A stretch of DNA of 64,000 bases, taken from Aureobasidium sp. EXF-3400 (lineage: Eukaryota > Ascomycota > Dothideomycetes > Dothideales > Saccotheciaceae). The DNA is taken from positions 62,001 through 126,000 of the forward strand of contig SWBL01000089.1 of NCBI GenBank assembly GCA_024195585.1. The letters run 5' to 3'. Shown piece by piece: positions 51,493 through 63,100 of the stretch; positions within the stretch are counted from its first letter, which is position 1; each line of letters starts with the position of its first letter. The notes under the pieces were generated by a model. It saw only the letters and a program-made list of their open reading frames with translations. It was not told the DNA's origin and did no database searches. Made by a program: the position numbers and the translations under genes.

Positions 51493-52701
51493 ATGGATGC
51501 AGGATTGGGAGCAACCTCACTGGTGCTGGAGCTCTTCGAGATAGCTACCAAAGGTCAGTGCAGGTCGCGAGATGGGCGATCTCTGCTGATACTATACAGC
51601 ATACGGCCTGTTCAAATGTGCAGCGAGGGCTGATATCGAGGTCAAGACTTTTGTCCTGCGTCTCAAATTTGAACAAGCAAGGCTGTCCAGGTGGGGAGAA
51701 GTGGTTGGATTGTGCCCGACCAGCAACTCGCCAACCTTCGCTCGCTACCTTAAGACGCATGAGTCTTTGGTAATAGATGTCTTGAAGCATATTAAAAAGG
51801 TGCTGGATCGTCTCAATGAGTTGACAACAACCTACTACGGCCCGTCACAGAAATCTGGATCCAGCTCAGATGCAAATATCACACGTACAACCGACATCTC
51901 TGGACCATTGGAACAGTCTTCTGCCGTTCAAGTACTCTACGAAGAGCTTACAGAAGAGAGCCGCCGTAACGTAGCGCTAGCTTCGCTCAAGCATCCTCGG
52001 GGATTGAATCACCTGTTTCGACTTGCAGAAGATGTGTTTGTCGTAACAAAGGATCCATGTTCAACCAACAGGACGTTGGTATTGGAAGCAAATTCGTGAT
52101 TGCTCGACAGATTGCCGATAGCTTACTATACCTACATGCTGTGAACTGGCTCCACAAAGGTTTGCGAAGTGCAGGCATTGTGTTTGTCGGCTCCGCGTCT
52201 GTCCTCAAGGAGGGGCTAGGAAGACTACTCATGTCAGGCATTGGATTCTCCGGGCCATCGGATAACTCATTCACATCAATTGGACCTCCACACGACAGCA
52301 AATGGTTTCTGTACTGTCATCCAGGATATCTCGATTCAGGCAGAAAGAATGGGTATCGCAAATCCTACGACATCTATAGCCTCGGCATCATCTTGATTGA
52401 GATTGCTCATTGGAAGCCCATTGATCGAATCTTACAATCGCTACGCAGTGGTCGAGATTCTGCACTGGGTGAAGAAAGACAAGATACTCGAGCTCGCATC
52501 CTAGACAATGACAGCGTTCTCAAGCAAGTCCGCCTGAACATGGGTCCTCTATACTTCGAAGCTACTAGAGCTTGCATAGAAGGGCTAACGGCTTTTGGCT
52601 TGGGTAGTGATGTCGATGAGTCGAATCCTTATGTGGCTGCAGTACTCCAGCGGGCTTTCATCGAGGTGGTTGTGGACCCTTTAAGGAATGTCAGAATCTG
52701 A
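51493..52701 (+). pseudogene. HeLo (prion-inhibition) domain and pseudokinase protein, frameshifted
   Basis: Exon 1 (51493-51553) and exon 2 (from 51600) join to MDAGLGATSLVLELFEIATK followed by AYGLFKCAARADIEV and LRLKFEQARLSRWGEVVGL. This is the HeLo pattern of HET-S/LopB-type proteins (prion-inhibition and propagation domain). This frame stops at 52097. The next frame carries a kinase-like C-terminal half: FVIARQIADSLLYLHAVNWL, then HKGLRSAGIVFVG, SYDIYSLGIILIEIAHWKPI and the family's PYVAAVLQRAFIEVVVDPL ending. The catalytic loop has no HRD Asp (NWLHKGLRS), so it is a pseudokinase. A one-nucleotide shift near 52,040-52,095, with loss of most of the N-lobe, separates the halves. HeLo domains can permeabilise membranes in fungal cell death. 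Confidence 0.75.
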
Positions 52702-53172
52702 AATCCATCACGGACAAGTACCAAGGAGAGAGTATGTTGCAGTACACAGAAATTCAGCATCTGTACTTTTTTTCCTTGTTGATTGCATGATCTGTGTTCC
52801 TTGTCCCTCTGCCTGTGTGCTATAGACCGTCACAGTCTCCCAGGCAGCGGCCTGAAGCTTTTGTTGGACCTTTGTAGTGGTCAAGGTGGTGCGTTTCCCT
52901 ACGTTATTCTTTTTTAGCGACCTAGTAAAACCGAGAATCACTCTCGAAGCCCTTCAGTCGCTCTTGGGACACTATGCGTATGTAGCGTGATTTTAGATAT
53001 TTTCCCCTGACGCTACATTTCTTGCTGGTAAGTGTGAATGACAAGAGATGCCACGAGTTCAAGAAGTCGCTACTTGAAGCTATTTATGCCACAGCCTGCT
53101 CGAATAGTATAGACAATCAAGACGTTGGAGATGGATACTAAAAACCAGACTAATTTTCTTGCAGCAGTCGCC
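52702..53172. other. Spacer between the HeLo and mitochondrial-like genes
   Basis: No gene recognised. A 77-codon minus-strand frame (52708-52941) rich in Thr/Gln/Ser has no family resemblance. Confidence 0.5.
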
Positions 53173-54354
53173 TTATTTGAACTTTGGGTAAGGTAGTCTT
53201 CTGGCAGAGTTGCCTGGTGCGAAGATTCCTTCTCTGTCTGTACGGTCTCCGTATTGTTGTGGCCGAGGAAAGATCTCGCTTTGAGCTGCAGTGATCACAG
53301 CGGCGTCGTCATATCTTCCAAGTAGTTTCAATTCCTCAGAAACGTGAGTCGCGAAGTACCAAAATCGTAACCTCGTCCTGTCGGACTTGATTTGGCGTAG
53401 TGGGTGATTGGGGTCATACAACGCACTCTTAAACACGGCCAGAGCGGGCTCCGGATCTGGCGCGCGAACATGATACATGACCGCCTGCGCGCGTTCCAAC
53501 GGATGCCCGTCCATAAGACCAAGTTCTTGAAGCGCCCTGTCCCATAGTTCGACGCTAGTATCAGGCCATTTAGAACTCCAGGTCCTCCCTCCATTTATTA
53601 GTGGGCTCGTCTGGTTCGCCTCGAGGAATCTACATGTGCTCAACTGTCCTCTCAACCAAGACGCCGCACCCATGAGATAACCGAACAGTTTTCTTGAGCG
53701 CAAAAAAGCTTCCAGCGCATGGTCAAGAGACCTGTTCGCCGAATGCTTGGCTTTTGACATGAGAAGACCTTTGAGAGCCGTATCTCGCCATTCATATCGA
53801 ACAGATCTGGGTAGGTTGTTTGGCCGAGGTGACTCGCACTGCGTCCAACGCCAGATCTCTTCTTCTTGACCCTCATGCACGAGTAGATCGACCATAGCGT
53901 ATACAAGGTCATTGTCATCCGGATAAGTAAGGTCGCCTCTTTGATCCCAAAGCCATGCTAAGGCGGCTTGTCCTAGCTTTGCTTCGATATCACCTCGGTG
54001 GTTGGCTTCTGTCAAGCATACACCAGCTGATAGCTTTGACAGAGTTCCGTCGCGTAATCTAGACCTGAAGAGCGCCTCTGGAAGTTCACCCTCATTGATG
54101 GCTCTCCTACAGGCAAATGCATCGGCCTTCTCTTCAGGAGTCAATGGTCGAGCTCCGGGTGTTTGTCGCCTCCAGATTCCCGAAACAGGGTCAGCCACAA
54201 CAGGTCTGTTCCTTTTCGCAGTCCATGAAAGGACGTGCATAGAGCGTGATGTACAGGGCAGATCAGGAGACCATAGGTGTGCTCGAGATTTGATTGATCG
54301 GCAAGATGAGCATAGCAGTTCAATAACGAGCCCAGCACGATGAAGTCTGAGCAT
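53173..54354 (-). CDS. Fungal protein of unknown function, possibly mitochondrial
   Basis: A single exon of 393 residues. The first about 45 residues are Arg/Ser-rich with hydrophobics (MLRLHRAGLVIELLCSSCRS), which may be a mitochondrial presequence. The rest is alpha-helical, with Trp-rich elements such as LAWLWDQRGDLTYPDDNDLV and LLVHEGQEEEIWRWTQCES. Later helices (YEWRDTALKGLLMSKAKHSA) resemble TPR/PPR-type repeats without a clear consensus. The C-terminus is basic and short. I do not recognise the family. The frame is long and has consistent codon use, so I take it as a real gene. Confidence 0.65.
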   Translation of the reverse strand: MLRLHRAGLVIELLCSSCRSIKSRAHLWSPDLPCTSRSMHVLSWTAKRNRPVVADPVSGIWRRQTPGARPLTPEEKADAFACRRAINEGELPEALFRSRLRDGTLSKLSAGVCLTEANHRGDIEAKLGQAALAWLWDQRGDLTYPDDNDLVYAMVDLLVHEGQEEEIWRWTQCESPRPNNLPRSVRYEWRDTALKGLLMSKAKHSANRSLDHALEAFLRSRKLFGYLMGAASWLRGQLSTCRFLEANQTSPLINGGRTWSSKWPDTSVELWDRALQELGLMDGHPLERAQAVMYHVRAPDPEPALAVFKSALYDPNHPLRQIKSDRTRLRFWYFATHVSEELKLLGRYDDAAVITAAQSEIFPRPQQYGDRTDREGIFAPGNSARRLPYPKFK

Positions 54355-55211
54355 ATTTGCTAGCTATACCAGAGCGTCTAGAGGTGGAAGCTGGTAAAAG
54401 TGGATAGCAGCCTGAAGATTGCTGTGGTGGCACAGCCGCCAAGACCTGTGTGACATCGTCTAATCTATGTTTTGATCTCATGTTGCCTTCGTACTCTTGG
54501 ACTTGAAGCCCTGGACTTGCAGGAAGTGAGTTGCTGTTTATGCTTCCCGTGCGCTAAAGAATGTTCGTGTCCCGAGGGACGAGGGATTCAGTCGGAGGCC
54601 AGGGCTATTAGCAGCTGTTGAAATACACAGTTGCGTTCTGAAAACGACTCTGGTCATGGAAATAGACTCCAAAGGGTTCTCTCTGTAATGATCTCATCCT
54701 TTGTGAAGGTATTCTGCATTTCTGCAGATGCACTGTGACGGTCTCCTGCACACAGGAAGGTGTAGTCACTCGAAAGAACTGTCTTCTTGGTGTCGATCTC
54801 GATATCTCGCCGACATCGCAGTTCAGTCTCCAGAGATGTCTCGGGGTGAGAAGGCCGCGTTGTGGGGTCAATTGTGCCTCGGCTTTTATATCTCAGAGCA
54901 ATTGCTCGAACTAACAATCGTGACAACGATAGGATAGCTGAATACCACAAGCTGACTCTAATACTTGCGTAATGCCTTCTCGCTAGCAATGCTTGCTCTG
55001 ACTCTGCAGAACCGCAGGTGGCAGATCGTTCAGCCAAAAGATGGCATAACCGGCTCATCGGCATACCGCATCTGATCGGACCCCGCAATGAGACAGCGAG
55101 CAGCTCCCCGCAATATCCGCTGGCCCCCCAATGATGATGCATGTCAAAACATATCGTGAGGGCCCTTGATTCCTCTTTCTACATCTTCTTTCTCGACCCA
55201 TATCTGTAACA
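54355..55211. other. Spacer with a repeat copy
   Basis: A divergent promoter region that contains copy 5 of the dispersed repeat (54610-54770). A minus-strand frame of 162 codons (54654-55142) overlaps the repeat core but shows no other family resemblance. Confidence 0.5.
54610..54770 (-). repeat. Dispersed repeat, copy 5
   Basis: On the minus strand the core reads FLCAGDRHSASAEMQNTFTK. It is aligned without gaps to FPCAKDSYSVAIEMHNNFKK of copy 2. Nucleotide similarity continues beyond the core through the AGAGAACCC block. This copy lies more than 40 kb from the others. Confidence 0.6.
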
Positions 55212-56741
55212 ATGGCAGCCGTTCGCATAGCACCAACCAGAGCAGCAAGAGCACTCAATCTCTTGCGGGCAGTAGGCACACACGGTCCAGGATGTCCATG
55301 CCACAGCAACCCAGGACACCACCACAATCCTCTTAGCATATCTCAAGGACGTCGTGCACTCGCGACACCTATCGACTACTCGCAACAGAAAGAGTATGCT
55401 TTTGAGATGGCAGCATCGAGCATTCGATTTGGAGCTGGCTGTACCAAGGAGGTTGGCATGGACTTCAAGAACATGGGTGCCAAGAAGGTCATGATCGTGA
55501 CCGATAGCACTGTCTTGCACTTGACTGCCATGAAGCAAGTACAGGAAGGCCTTGATAGAGAAGGAATCAAGTACGAGATTTACAGCAATTGTCGAGTCGA
55601 GCCCAAGGACCATTCGTAAGTCTTGTCGCATGATCTTGAACAGAGAAAGACTTCGATGCTTACTTCGTCTAGGATCAAGGAAGCAATTGCATTCGCCAAA
55701 CCCCACGCTCCGGACGCCTTTCTTGCTGTCGGAGGCGGTTCAGTCATTGACACGGCGAAACTCATGAACCTTTATACATCCTTCCCTGAGGCTGACTTCC
55801 TGGACTTCGTCAACGCCCCTCTTGGTAAAGGACTGCCTATTCAGGGCAAGCTGAAGCCGCTTGTCGCAGTGCCCACAACAGCAGGAACTGGCTCTGAGAC
55901 CACAGGCACGGCCATTTTCGATCTAGTGTCAAGGAAGGCAAAGACTGGTATCGCACATCGTAACCTGAAGCCAACGCTGGGCATATGCGATCCTCTCAAC
56001 ACTCGTACCATGCCTTCTGCTGTGCACGCATCAAGTGGTCTCGACGTTCTTTGTCACTCTCTGGAATCTTGGACGGCCATTCCTTACCACGAACGTGTAC
56101 CAAGACCTCGCAACCCCATCGAACGACCTGCATACCAGGGTGCCAACCCTATCTCAGACATCTTCAGTCTGCAGGCCTTGAGGGATACAGTCAAGTACTT
56201 GCCCAGAGCGGTCAAGGACCCTGATGATCACGAAGCACAGAGCAAGATGCTGTTGGCAGCAACCCTGGCAGGTGTTGGTTTCGGTAATGCAGGTGTTCAT
56301 TTGTGCCACGGCATGAGTTATCCTGTCAGCGGTCAAAATCCAGGCTACAAGCACAACGGTTACGAGGTCGACCACCCAATCATCCCTCACGGTGTCAGTG
56401 TCGCGGTCACCGCACCTGCCGTTTTCAAGTTTACCGGAGCAAGCAACCCAGAAAGACATCTTGCAGCAGCTGAGTGCTTCGGTGTAGACATCAGCCAAGT
56501 GAAGAAGGAAAGTGCAGGAGAAGTCCTGAGTGAAGCACTGGCCAAGTTCCTGGTTGACCTGGGTGATCAGCCCAGAGGACTGAAGGACCTAGGCTTTGGC
56601 AGAAGCGACGTGGATCAGCTGGTCGAGGGAACTATGCCACAAGCAAGAGTACTCATGTTGGCACCTAACTTGGATATGCAGAATGTGGATGAGGAGAGGG
56701 CACAGTTGCGAGACCTCTTTGAAGACGCCATGGAATACTAA
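55212..56741 (+). CDS. Mitochondrial hydroxyacid-oxoacid transhydrogenase (iron-type ADH)
   Basis: Two exons (55212-55615 and 55673-56741) encode 490 residues. The N-terminus MAAVRIAPTRAARALNLLRA is a mitochondrial presequence, followed by a Cys/His-rich linker found in fungal copies. The domain is an iron-containing alcohol dehydrogenase of the HOT/ADHFE1 branch. The nucleotide loop is FLAVGGGSVIDTAKLMN. PTTAGTGSETTGTAIFD and metal-ligand His in GLDVLCHSLESWT and HLCHGMSYPVSG are all present. The family couples 4-hydroxybutyrate oxidation to 2-oxoglutarate reduction in mitochondria. All motifs are intact. Confidence 0.9.
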
Positions 56742-57227
56742 GGATGAGAGAAAGGAAGGCAAGAAGCTGATGGAAAAGGAGGCTGGGCTGCTTGGTTTGG
56801 AGCTTGGACACAGTAAGGCAGCGATGGCTTTGTTGCTTGACCATCTTTTTGGCAGATTGATATAACAAATGCATGTATGAGAATTTGACGCACTGTATTA
56901 TGATCTGTATTCATCGTCCATTCATATCAATAGTTCTTCCCATAATTAAAACCTCTGTGAGGAAGTTGGATGGAACAAGATGTAGCCTTGGCATTCGGGG
57001 GTCGTGCGCCTCACAGATGCAGACAGACGGGCTTTGGCAGCTGCGGTGGCAGGAGTAAACGACGTGGAAGCTCACTTCTCCTTCACATTAACCTCTCCGC
57101 CTTCTTTCACATTGTTCACTTGACTCTGCACCTGTGTGCTCATTGTCTTAATTCTGCTTTGCGATCTCTTTCCTTAATTTGATACCCCTCACAAAGCGCA
57201 TCACACCACACCTCCGAAACATCCCTC
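56742..57227. other. Spacer before the DUF2433 gene
   Basis: It holds the 3' region of the transhydrogenase gene and a C/T-rich leader from about 57,060. No gene is seen. Confidence 0.5.
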
Positions 57228-59460
57228 ATGGCTGTGAGTCCGCATCTTGCGCTTAATGTGTTTGCTGTTTCATCCATGCTGATGTCTGTCCAGCAACCAC
57301 CTACTCAACCGCGCTCATACAGCCAGGCCTACATCCCCAACGGCACTCCCGCTCAAGCATCTGGCCCCGTCCCCGGAGCGACGCCACTTCTCCCTAACCA
57401 AGGTCGCGTGGTGCAAGCTGGTGGCGCCAGAGTTCTCTGTATCGCCGACGTGCGAGGTGAGCAAACAGTGTTATTTGCGGAGGGGAAACGACATTGATGT
57501 GACGGGGCAGGCAATCTTCGATCTCTGAACGAACTCGCACGCAACGCAAGAGCCGACTACATCATTCACACTGGTGACTTTGGCTTCTACGACAACACTT
57601 CGCTCGACCGTATTGCTGAGAAGTGAGCCGCCTTGCTCAATCACAGTCATACATCGACTAATACCACATAGGACCCTCAAGCACGTTGCGCAATATTCTC
57701 CCCTCCTGAACGATGCTGTCAAGAATGACATCGCCCGTGCCCCGGCCCAATCGTCAATCAAGGAGCGCTTCCAGCGCGAGAACCTCCCACTGTCAGAACT
57801 CCCACAATTCCTGAACGGTACCTACACACTTGAGAAGCCAGTCTATACAGTATGGGGCGCATGTGAAGACGTCTCGGTCTTGGAAAAGCTGCGCTCTGGA
57901 GAATACAAGATCAACAACCTGTTCGTCATTGATGAGTCGCATGCCCGCCTGCTCGACATTGGTGGTGTCAAGTTGCGCCTCTTGGGTCTTGGAGGTGCTG
58001 TTGTCATGCACAAGCTGTTCGACAATGGCGAGGGTCGCACCACTATTGCTGGCGGACAGGGAACAATGTGGACCACACTCCTTCAGATCGGCGAGCTCAT
58101 CGACACCGCTAACCGTGTTTACGACCCTACCGAGACCCGTGTTTTCGTCACTCACGCATCGCCTGCTCGTGAAGGTCTGCTGAATCAGCTTGCTGTGGCC
58201 CTCAAGGCTGATTTTTCCATCTCGGCCGGCTTGCACTTCCGTTACGGCAGCTCCTACAACGAATTCAGCGTCAACCCTACTCTGGATCATTACCGCGGCA
58301 AGTTGGCCGCTTCCAAGGCCTCTTTCAACGACGTCTGGGAGACTGTCAAGAGCGAGGTCGAGCCTGCAGTTTCCGAGAACGAGTCGCAACAGCGCCTGCT
58401 TAACAATGCTCTTGACTTGGTTTCGAAGATGCCCTCTGTCGCAAACGGCGGCAACCCCTTCGGCGGTGGCTACACTGGTCCTCAGGGCGGTGTTGTTGAC
58501 GAGAGCGCTTTCAAGAACATGTGGAACTTCAACTTGGCTGATGCCGCCTTCGGCTGGCTGTTGCTCGACATTGACCAGGGCAGAATTGGTACCGAGATGA
58601 AGGCTCAGGGTTTCAACTTCTCGCACCGCGCCGGCAAGCCCGCTCAACGCCCTGCACAACCTGCTCAGGCAGCTCAAGCACCCCAACAACCCAGTGCTCC
58701 AGCCACTGCATCGGCACCTACACCCAGCAGTGTACCTACACCTTCCGGCCCTCCCGCTGCTTCGGCACCTGCTCAAGCTCCCGCGAACGCATCTTCGCGT
58801 GCTGCTGGACCTCATCAAAACGCTAGACCCCCGGTTGCTACCCCTCAACAGGTGCCTTCTCCTGCGCCTGCCAAGCCCGCAGCAAGCCCTCAGCCTGCAG
58901 CCCCTGCCAACGGCACTCCTGCACCTGCAAAGACCGAGGAGAAGACTGCTGCCACTCCCGCCGCTGATGGCGCCCCCAAACCTCAGGAGCCTCCTAAGAG
59001 CCAGTCCATCTTCATCCCTCCCATCAACGGCACCGATGACGAGGCCGAAGTGCGCCAGATCTTCAGCGAGGAGGATCAAAAGAAGGTTACCAAGCTTGAG
59101 AGAACTAGCAAGGGCTTCTGGATTGCACACTTCAACTCACACGAAGAGATGCAAGAAGTCCTGAAGCGTAGCCCTGCATCGGATAGCAAGTACTCGACCT
59201 TGAGAATTAGCGAATTCAAGCAACGCCCAGCCCGTGGTGGATTCCAGGCTGGTACTTGGGGCAGCTCACGCACAGCATCAGGTCAGCAGAGCGGATACCG
59301 TAGCGGACAATCTGACAGCGAAGGCGCTCGTAGCGGACGTGGTGGCCGTGGAGGACGTGGTCGTGGTGGCATGGAGCGCGGTGGCCGTGGTGGTAGAGGT
59401 GGTGCCGGTCGTGGACCCTCTTCAGGTGCAGCTCCTGGTGGCGGCGAGTCTCAGGCATGA
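57228..59460 (+). CDS. DUF2433 phosphoesterase-like protein with RGG tail
   Basis: Four exons (57228-57233, 57294-57456, 57511-57622, 57672-59460) encode 689 residues. The first exon has only two codons (Met-Ala). The N-terminal domain resembles a calcineurin-like phosphoesterase: VLCIADVRGNLRSLNELA (usual D-x-H-G-N, with Arg replacing His), then IIHTGDFGFYDN, YTVWGACEDVSVLEKL and VFVTHASPAREGLLNQLA. It is followed by the DUF2433 region, a Pro/Ala/Gln-rich linker (about 380-510) and a Gly/Arg-rich tail (RSGRGGRGGRGRGG) typical of RNA binding. The His-to-Arg change in the metal site makes phosphatase activity uncertain. Fungal DUF2433 proteins are uncharacterised; RNA-linked function is inferred from the RGG box. 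Confidence 0.85.
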
Positions 59461-60161
59461 TTGAAGACAACGACGACATGAAGTATGTGTGGTGCAACAT
59501 GGCGGCTTCTCACAGTTGGATGCTACTCAAGGAAGCGCATTCAGGAACAGAGGCCGCGCCGCGATGAAGCGGTGCATAGAGGAGAAAGAACGAGATGAGC
59601 GCCGATTACTTGACGAATGACACGGAGGAAAAGCATAAGGGCGATCTTGGACTGAGAGAGGCTAGAAGTTCTACTAGCTACATGAGACGTTATACAGACG
59701 GAAGAACATGTAATACTACCATCCAGAGCTGTTACCTGCTTCAAGTGTTGAAAGTTGATAGCCATAGAAGATGCAATGAATGGGAATGACTCTGGTGCAG
59801 GTGTGGCTGAGCTTGGCACCGTCATCAGACGTCCTGGCGCGGGAAGCAAATGCGGAGGCGGCCAGCGGCGCGAGTCGTTCGATTGTATCAAGGCACCACC
59901 TTGATCTGCTCTGTTTCGACACAGACATCGTCTTGAAGTGATTGATCATTTCCGTGTGGATCCAAGCAGTCTGCCTCGAACGTGCCATATCGCAACGTTC
60001 ATCCATCACCGCTTCGTGGCTGAACACTCTTCCTCCGATCACACGTCCCAGCCACCTCGGTGACTGATTGTTCGCAAGCTCGACACACGACCTCACCACA
60101 ACTTCTCGCTGCGCCAGGCACGACTGAGCACACTTTTAACAAATCGAAAAGAGCTTGGAGA
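59461..60161. other. Promoter region of the NPC1 gene
   Basis: A 0.7-kb spacer. An in-frame extension upstream of 60162 has no ATG. No gene is recognised. Confidence 0.5.
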
Positions 60162-63100
60162 ATGAGATTCATGCGGCCATGGCTCGCAGTGGCGGGTCTG
60201 AGCCTGCTGTCTGCCTCGGCCTCGGCCGAAACACAGCAAACAGCTTTTGGAGTCGAGACAACAGCATCAGATGGCTTTACTCACAAGCATGAGGCTGGAA
60301 GATGCGCTATCCGTGGACATTGTGGCAAGCAAGGCTTCTTCGGCTCAGATCTGCCATGTCCTGACAACGGCTTGGCTGAAGAGCCTACCGCCGACACGCG
60401 CAAGACGCTCATGTCTATTTGTGGAGACAAGTGGGCTGAAGGCCCTGTGTGTTGCACAGACGAACAGCTAGGTGCCCTCAGCTCGAATCTGAAGCGCGCC
60501 GAATCCATCATAGGTGCCTGCCCTGCTTGCAAAGAGAACTTCTTCAACCTCTTCTGCACTTTTTCCTGCTCACCCGACCAATCTCTCTTTGTTAATGTTA
60601 CCAACACTGTCCCCAAGGGCGACAAACTGCTGGTCACCGAACTTGACCAACTTATCTCTGAAGAGTATGGAAGTGCTTTTTACAACAGCTGTAAGGATGT
60701 CAAGTTTGGCGCCACTGGAGGCAAGGCCATGGATCTGATTGGTGGCGGCGCAAAGAACTACACTCAGTTCCTCAAGTTCTTGGGTGACAAGAAACCTTTC
60801 GGCAGTCCCTTCCAGATCAACTTCCCCATCCCTAGCGAGGCAGACTTCCCTGGCATGGAGCCAGGATCCGACAAGGCACATCCTTGCAACAGCACTGACG
60901 AGAGATACAAGTGCGCTTGCGTCGATTGTGCTGCCTCGTGTCCTGAACTTCCTTCAGTCAAGGAAGCACACGAATGCAAGGTCGGCGTATTGCCATGCCT
61001 GTCCTTCGCCGTCATTATCGTCTACTCTGTCTTCTTGTTCCTGCTGATCCTGGCTGTCTCCGGTCATGTCGCTTATGCTAAGCACACCAAGAGCCGCAAT
61101 GAGCGCTTGAGACTGCTGCAGGACGCTTCTCCCAGTGACGATGAAGACGAGGGCGACATTGTACACCAAGCTGGCCTTCTCGAAAAGCCCACCAGAAGCT
61201 ACCCTCTAAACACAGTTTGTGACAGAATATTCTCACGTCTCGGTCGAACTGCTGCCAACTTCCCTGCTATCACTATCAGCTCTTCCGTTATAGTCGTTGC
61301 GTTGTTGAGTCTAGGCTGGATGCGCTTCACTGTCGAGACTGACCCTGTCAAGCTATGGGTTTCTCCTGACTCTGAAGCCGCAAAGGAGAAGGCCTTCTTC
61401 GACAACGCCTTTGGTCCTTTCTTCAGAGCCGAGCAAGCTTTCCTGGTCAATGATACTTTGTCTACTGGCCCTGGTCCTGTCCTGTCCTACGACACACTTA
61501 ACTGGTGGTTCGACGTTGAAAACCGTATTCGCAGAATGAAATCGATCAACGGCGGCTATACTCTCGACGATGTCTGTTACAAACCCACTGGAGATGCTTG
61601 TGTCGTCCAGTCTTTGACCGGCTATTTCGGTGGTGACTTTGATCTCGTCGATCCTGACATGTGGGCCGAGGATCTCGAGGCTTGCGCTGATACTCCTGTC
61701 AACTGTCTGCCTGACTTCCAGCAGCCACTCAACCCTCGCTACCTCTTCGGTGGCTACAACGGCAGCGTCATCAACTCTACTGCTATTGTTGTTACGTGGG
61801 CTGTTAGCAACCATGCTGAGGGTACTTTCGAGCTCGAGAGAGCTATGGATTGGGAAGAGAGCCTCAAGGGACTCCTGCTCACTGTCCAGGAAGAAGCCTC
61901 GGAACATGGCCTTCGTCTGTCATTCAACACCGAGATCAGTCTCGAGGAGGAGCTCAACAAATCGACCAACACTGATGCCAAGATTGTTGCTGTCAGCTAT
62001 CTGATCATGTTCTTGTACGCATCTATTGCTCTCGGTGCCACTACTCTGACTGTTAGAGATGTGCTCAACAACCCTGCAAATGCTTTCGTTCAGTCGAAGT
62101 TCATGCTCGGTGTCGTGGGTATCCTCATCGTTCTTATGTCTGTCTCGGCATCAGTGGGTCTTTTCGCTGCCGCTGGTGTCAAGGCAACTTTAATCATTGC
62201 TGAGGTCATCCCATTCCTGGTGCTTGCAGTTGGTGTTGACAACATCTTCCTCATCGTTCATGAGTTTGAGCGTGTCAACATCAGTCATGCTGATGAGCCA
62301 GTCAGTGAGAGGATTGCAAAAGCTCTTGGTCGTATGGGCCCCAGTATCCTTTTGTCTGCGACTACAGAGACTGTTGCATTCGCTCTTGGTGCTGCAGTTG
62401 GTATGCCCGCTGTTCGTAACTTTGCCGCTTACGCAGCTGGAGCAGTTTTCATCAACGCCATATTGCAAGTGACTATGTTCATTTCGATCCTTGCACTCAA
62501 CCAGAAGCGTGTTGAGGCTGGTCGTGCAGACTGCTTCCCTTTCATCAAAGTCAAGGGTGCTGACTCCAACTCAATGGCGATTGCTGGCATGCCTGGTCTG
62601 GCAGGTATTGAAGAGGAAGGTACGCTTCAACGCTTCATTCGCAAGACATACGCTCCTGCTTTGCTCGGAAAGAAGACCAAGACTGCCGTCATCACCATCT
62701 TCCTTGGTTTCTTCACCATCGGTCTTGCTCTTCTCCCTAATCTCGAGCTTGGACTTGACCAGCGCATCGCTATTCCCTCCGACTCATACCTTATTAAATA
62801 CTTCGATGATCTCTACGACTATTTCGAGGCTGGACCACCCGTCTACTTCGTTACCAAAGACCTGAATGCAACCGCCCGTCAACATCAGCAGCAAATTTGT
62901 GGCCGCTTCTCCACTTGTGAGGAGTTCTCTCTCGCGAACATTCTTGAGCAAGAGCGTAAGCGTCCAGAGATCAGCTATATCTCTGACTCGACTGCCAGCT
63001 GGATCGATGACTTCCTGTTCTGGCTCAATCCTTCGCTCGAGGAATGTTGTGTCGATGGATCTCACACTTGCTTCGAAAACCGCAATCCAGCATGGAACGT

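Noticed and set aside
57793..59130. 445-codon open frame on the minus strand
   Set aside because: It lies fully antisense to the DUF2433 exon, whose family motifs and introns are clear; the mirrored frame is a product of GC-rich third positions and Ala/Pro/Gln codons.
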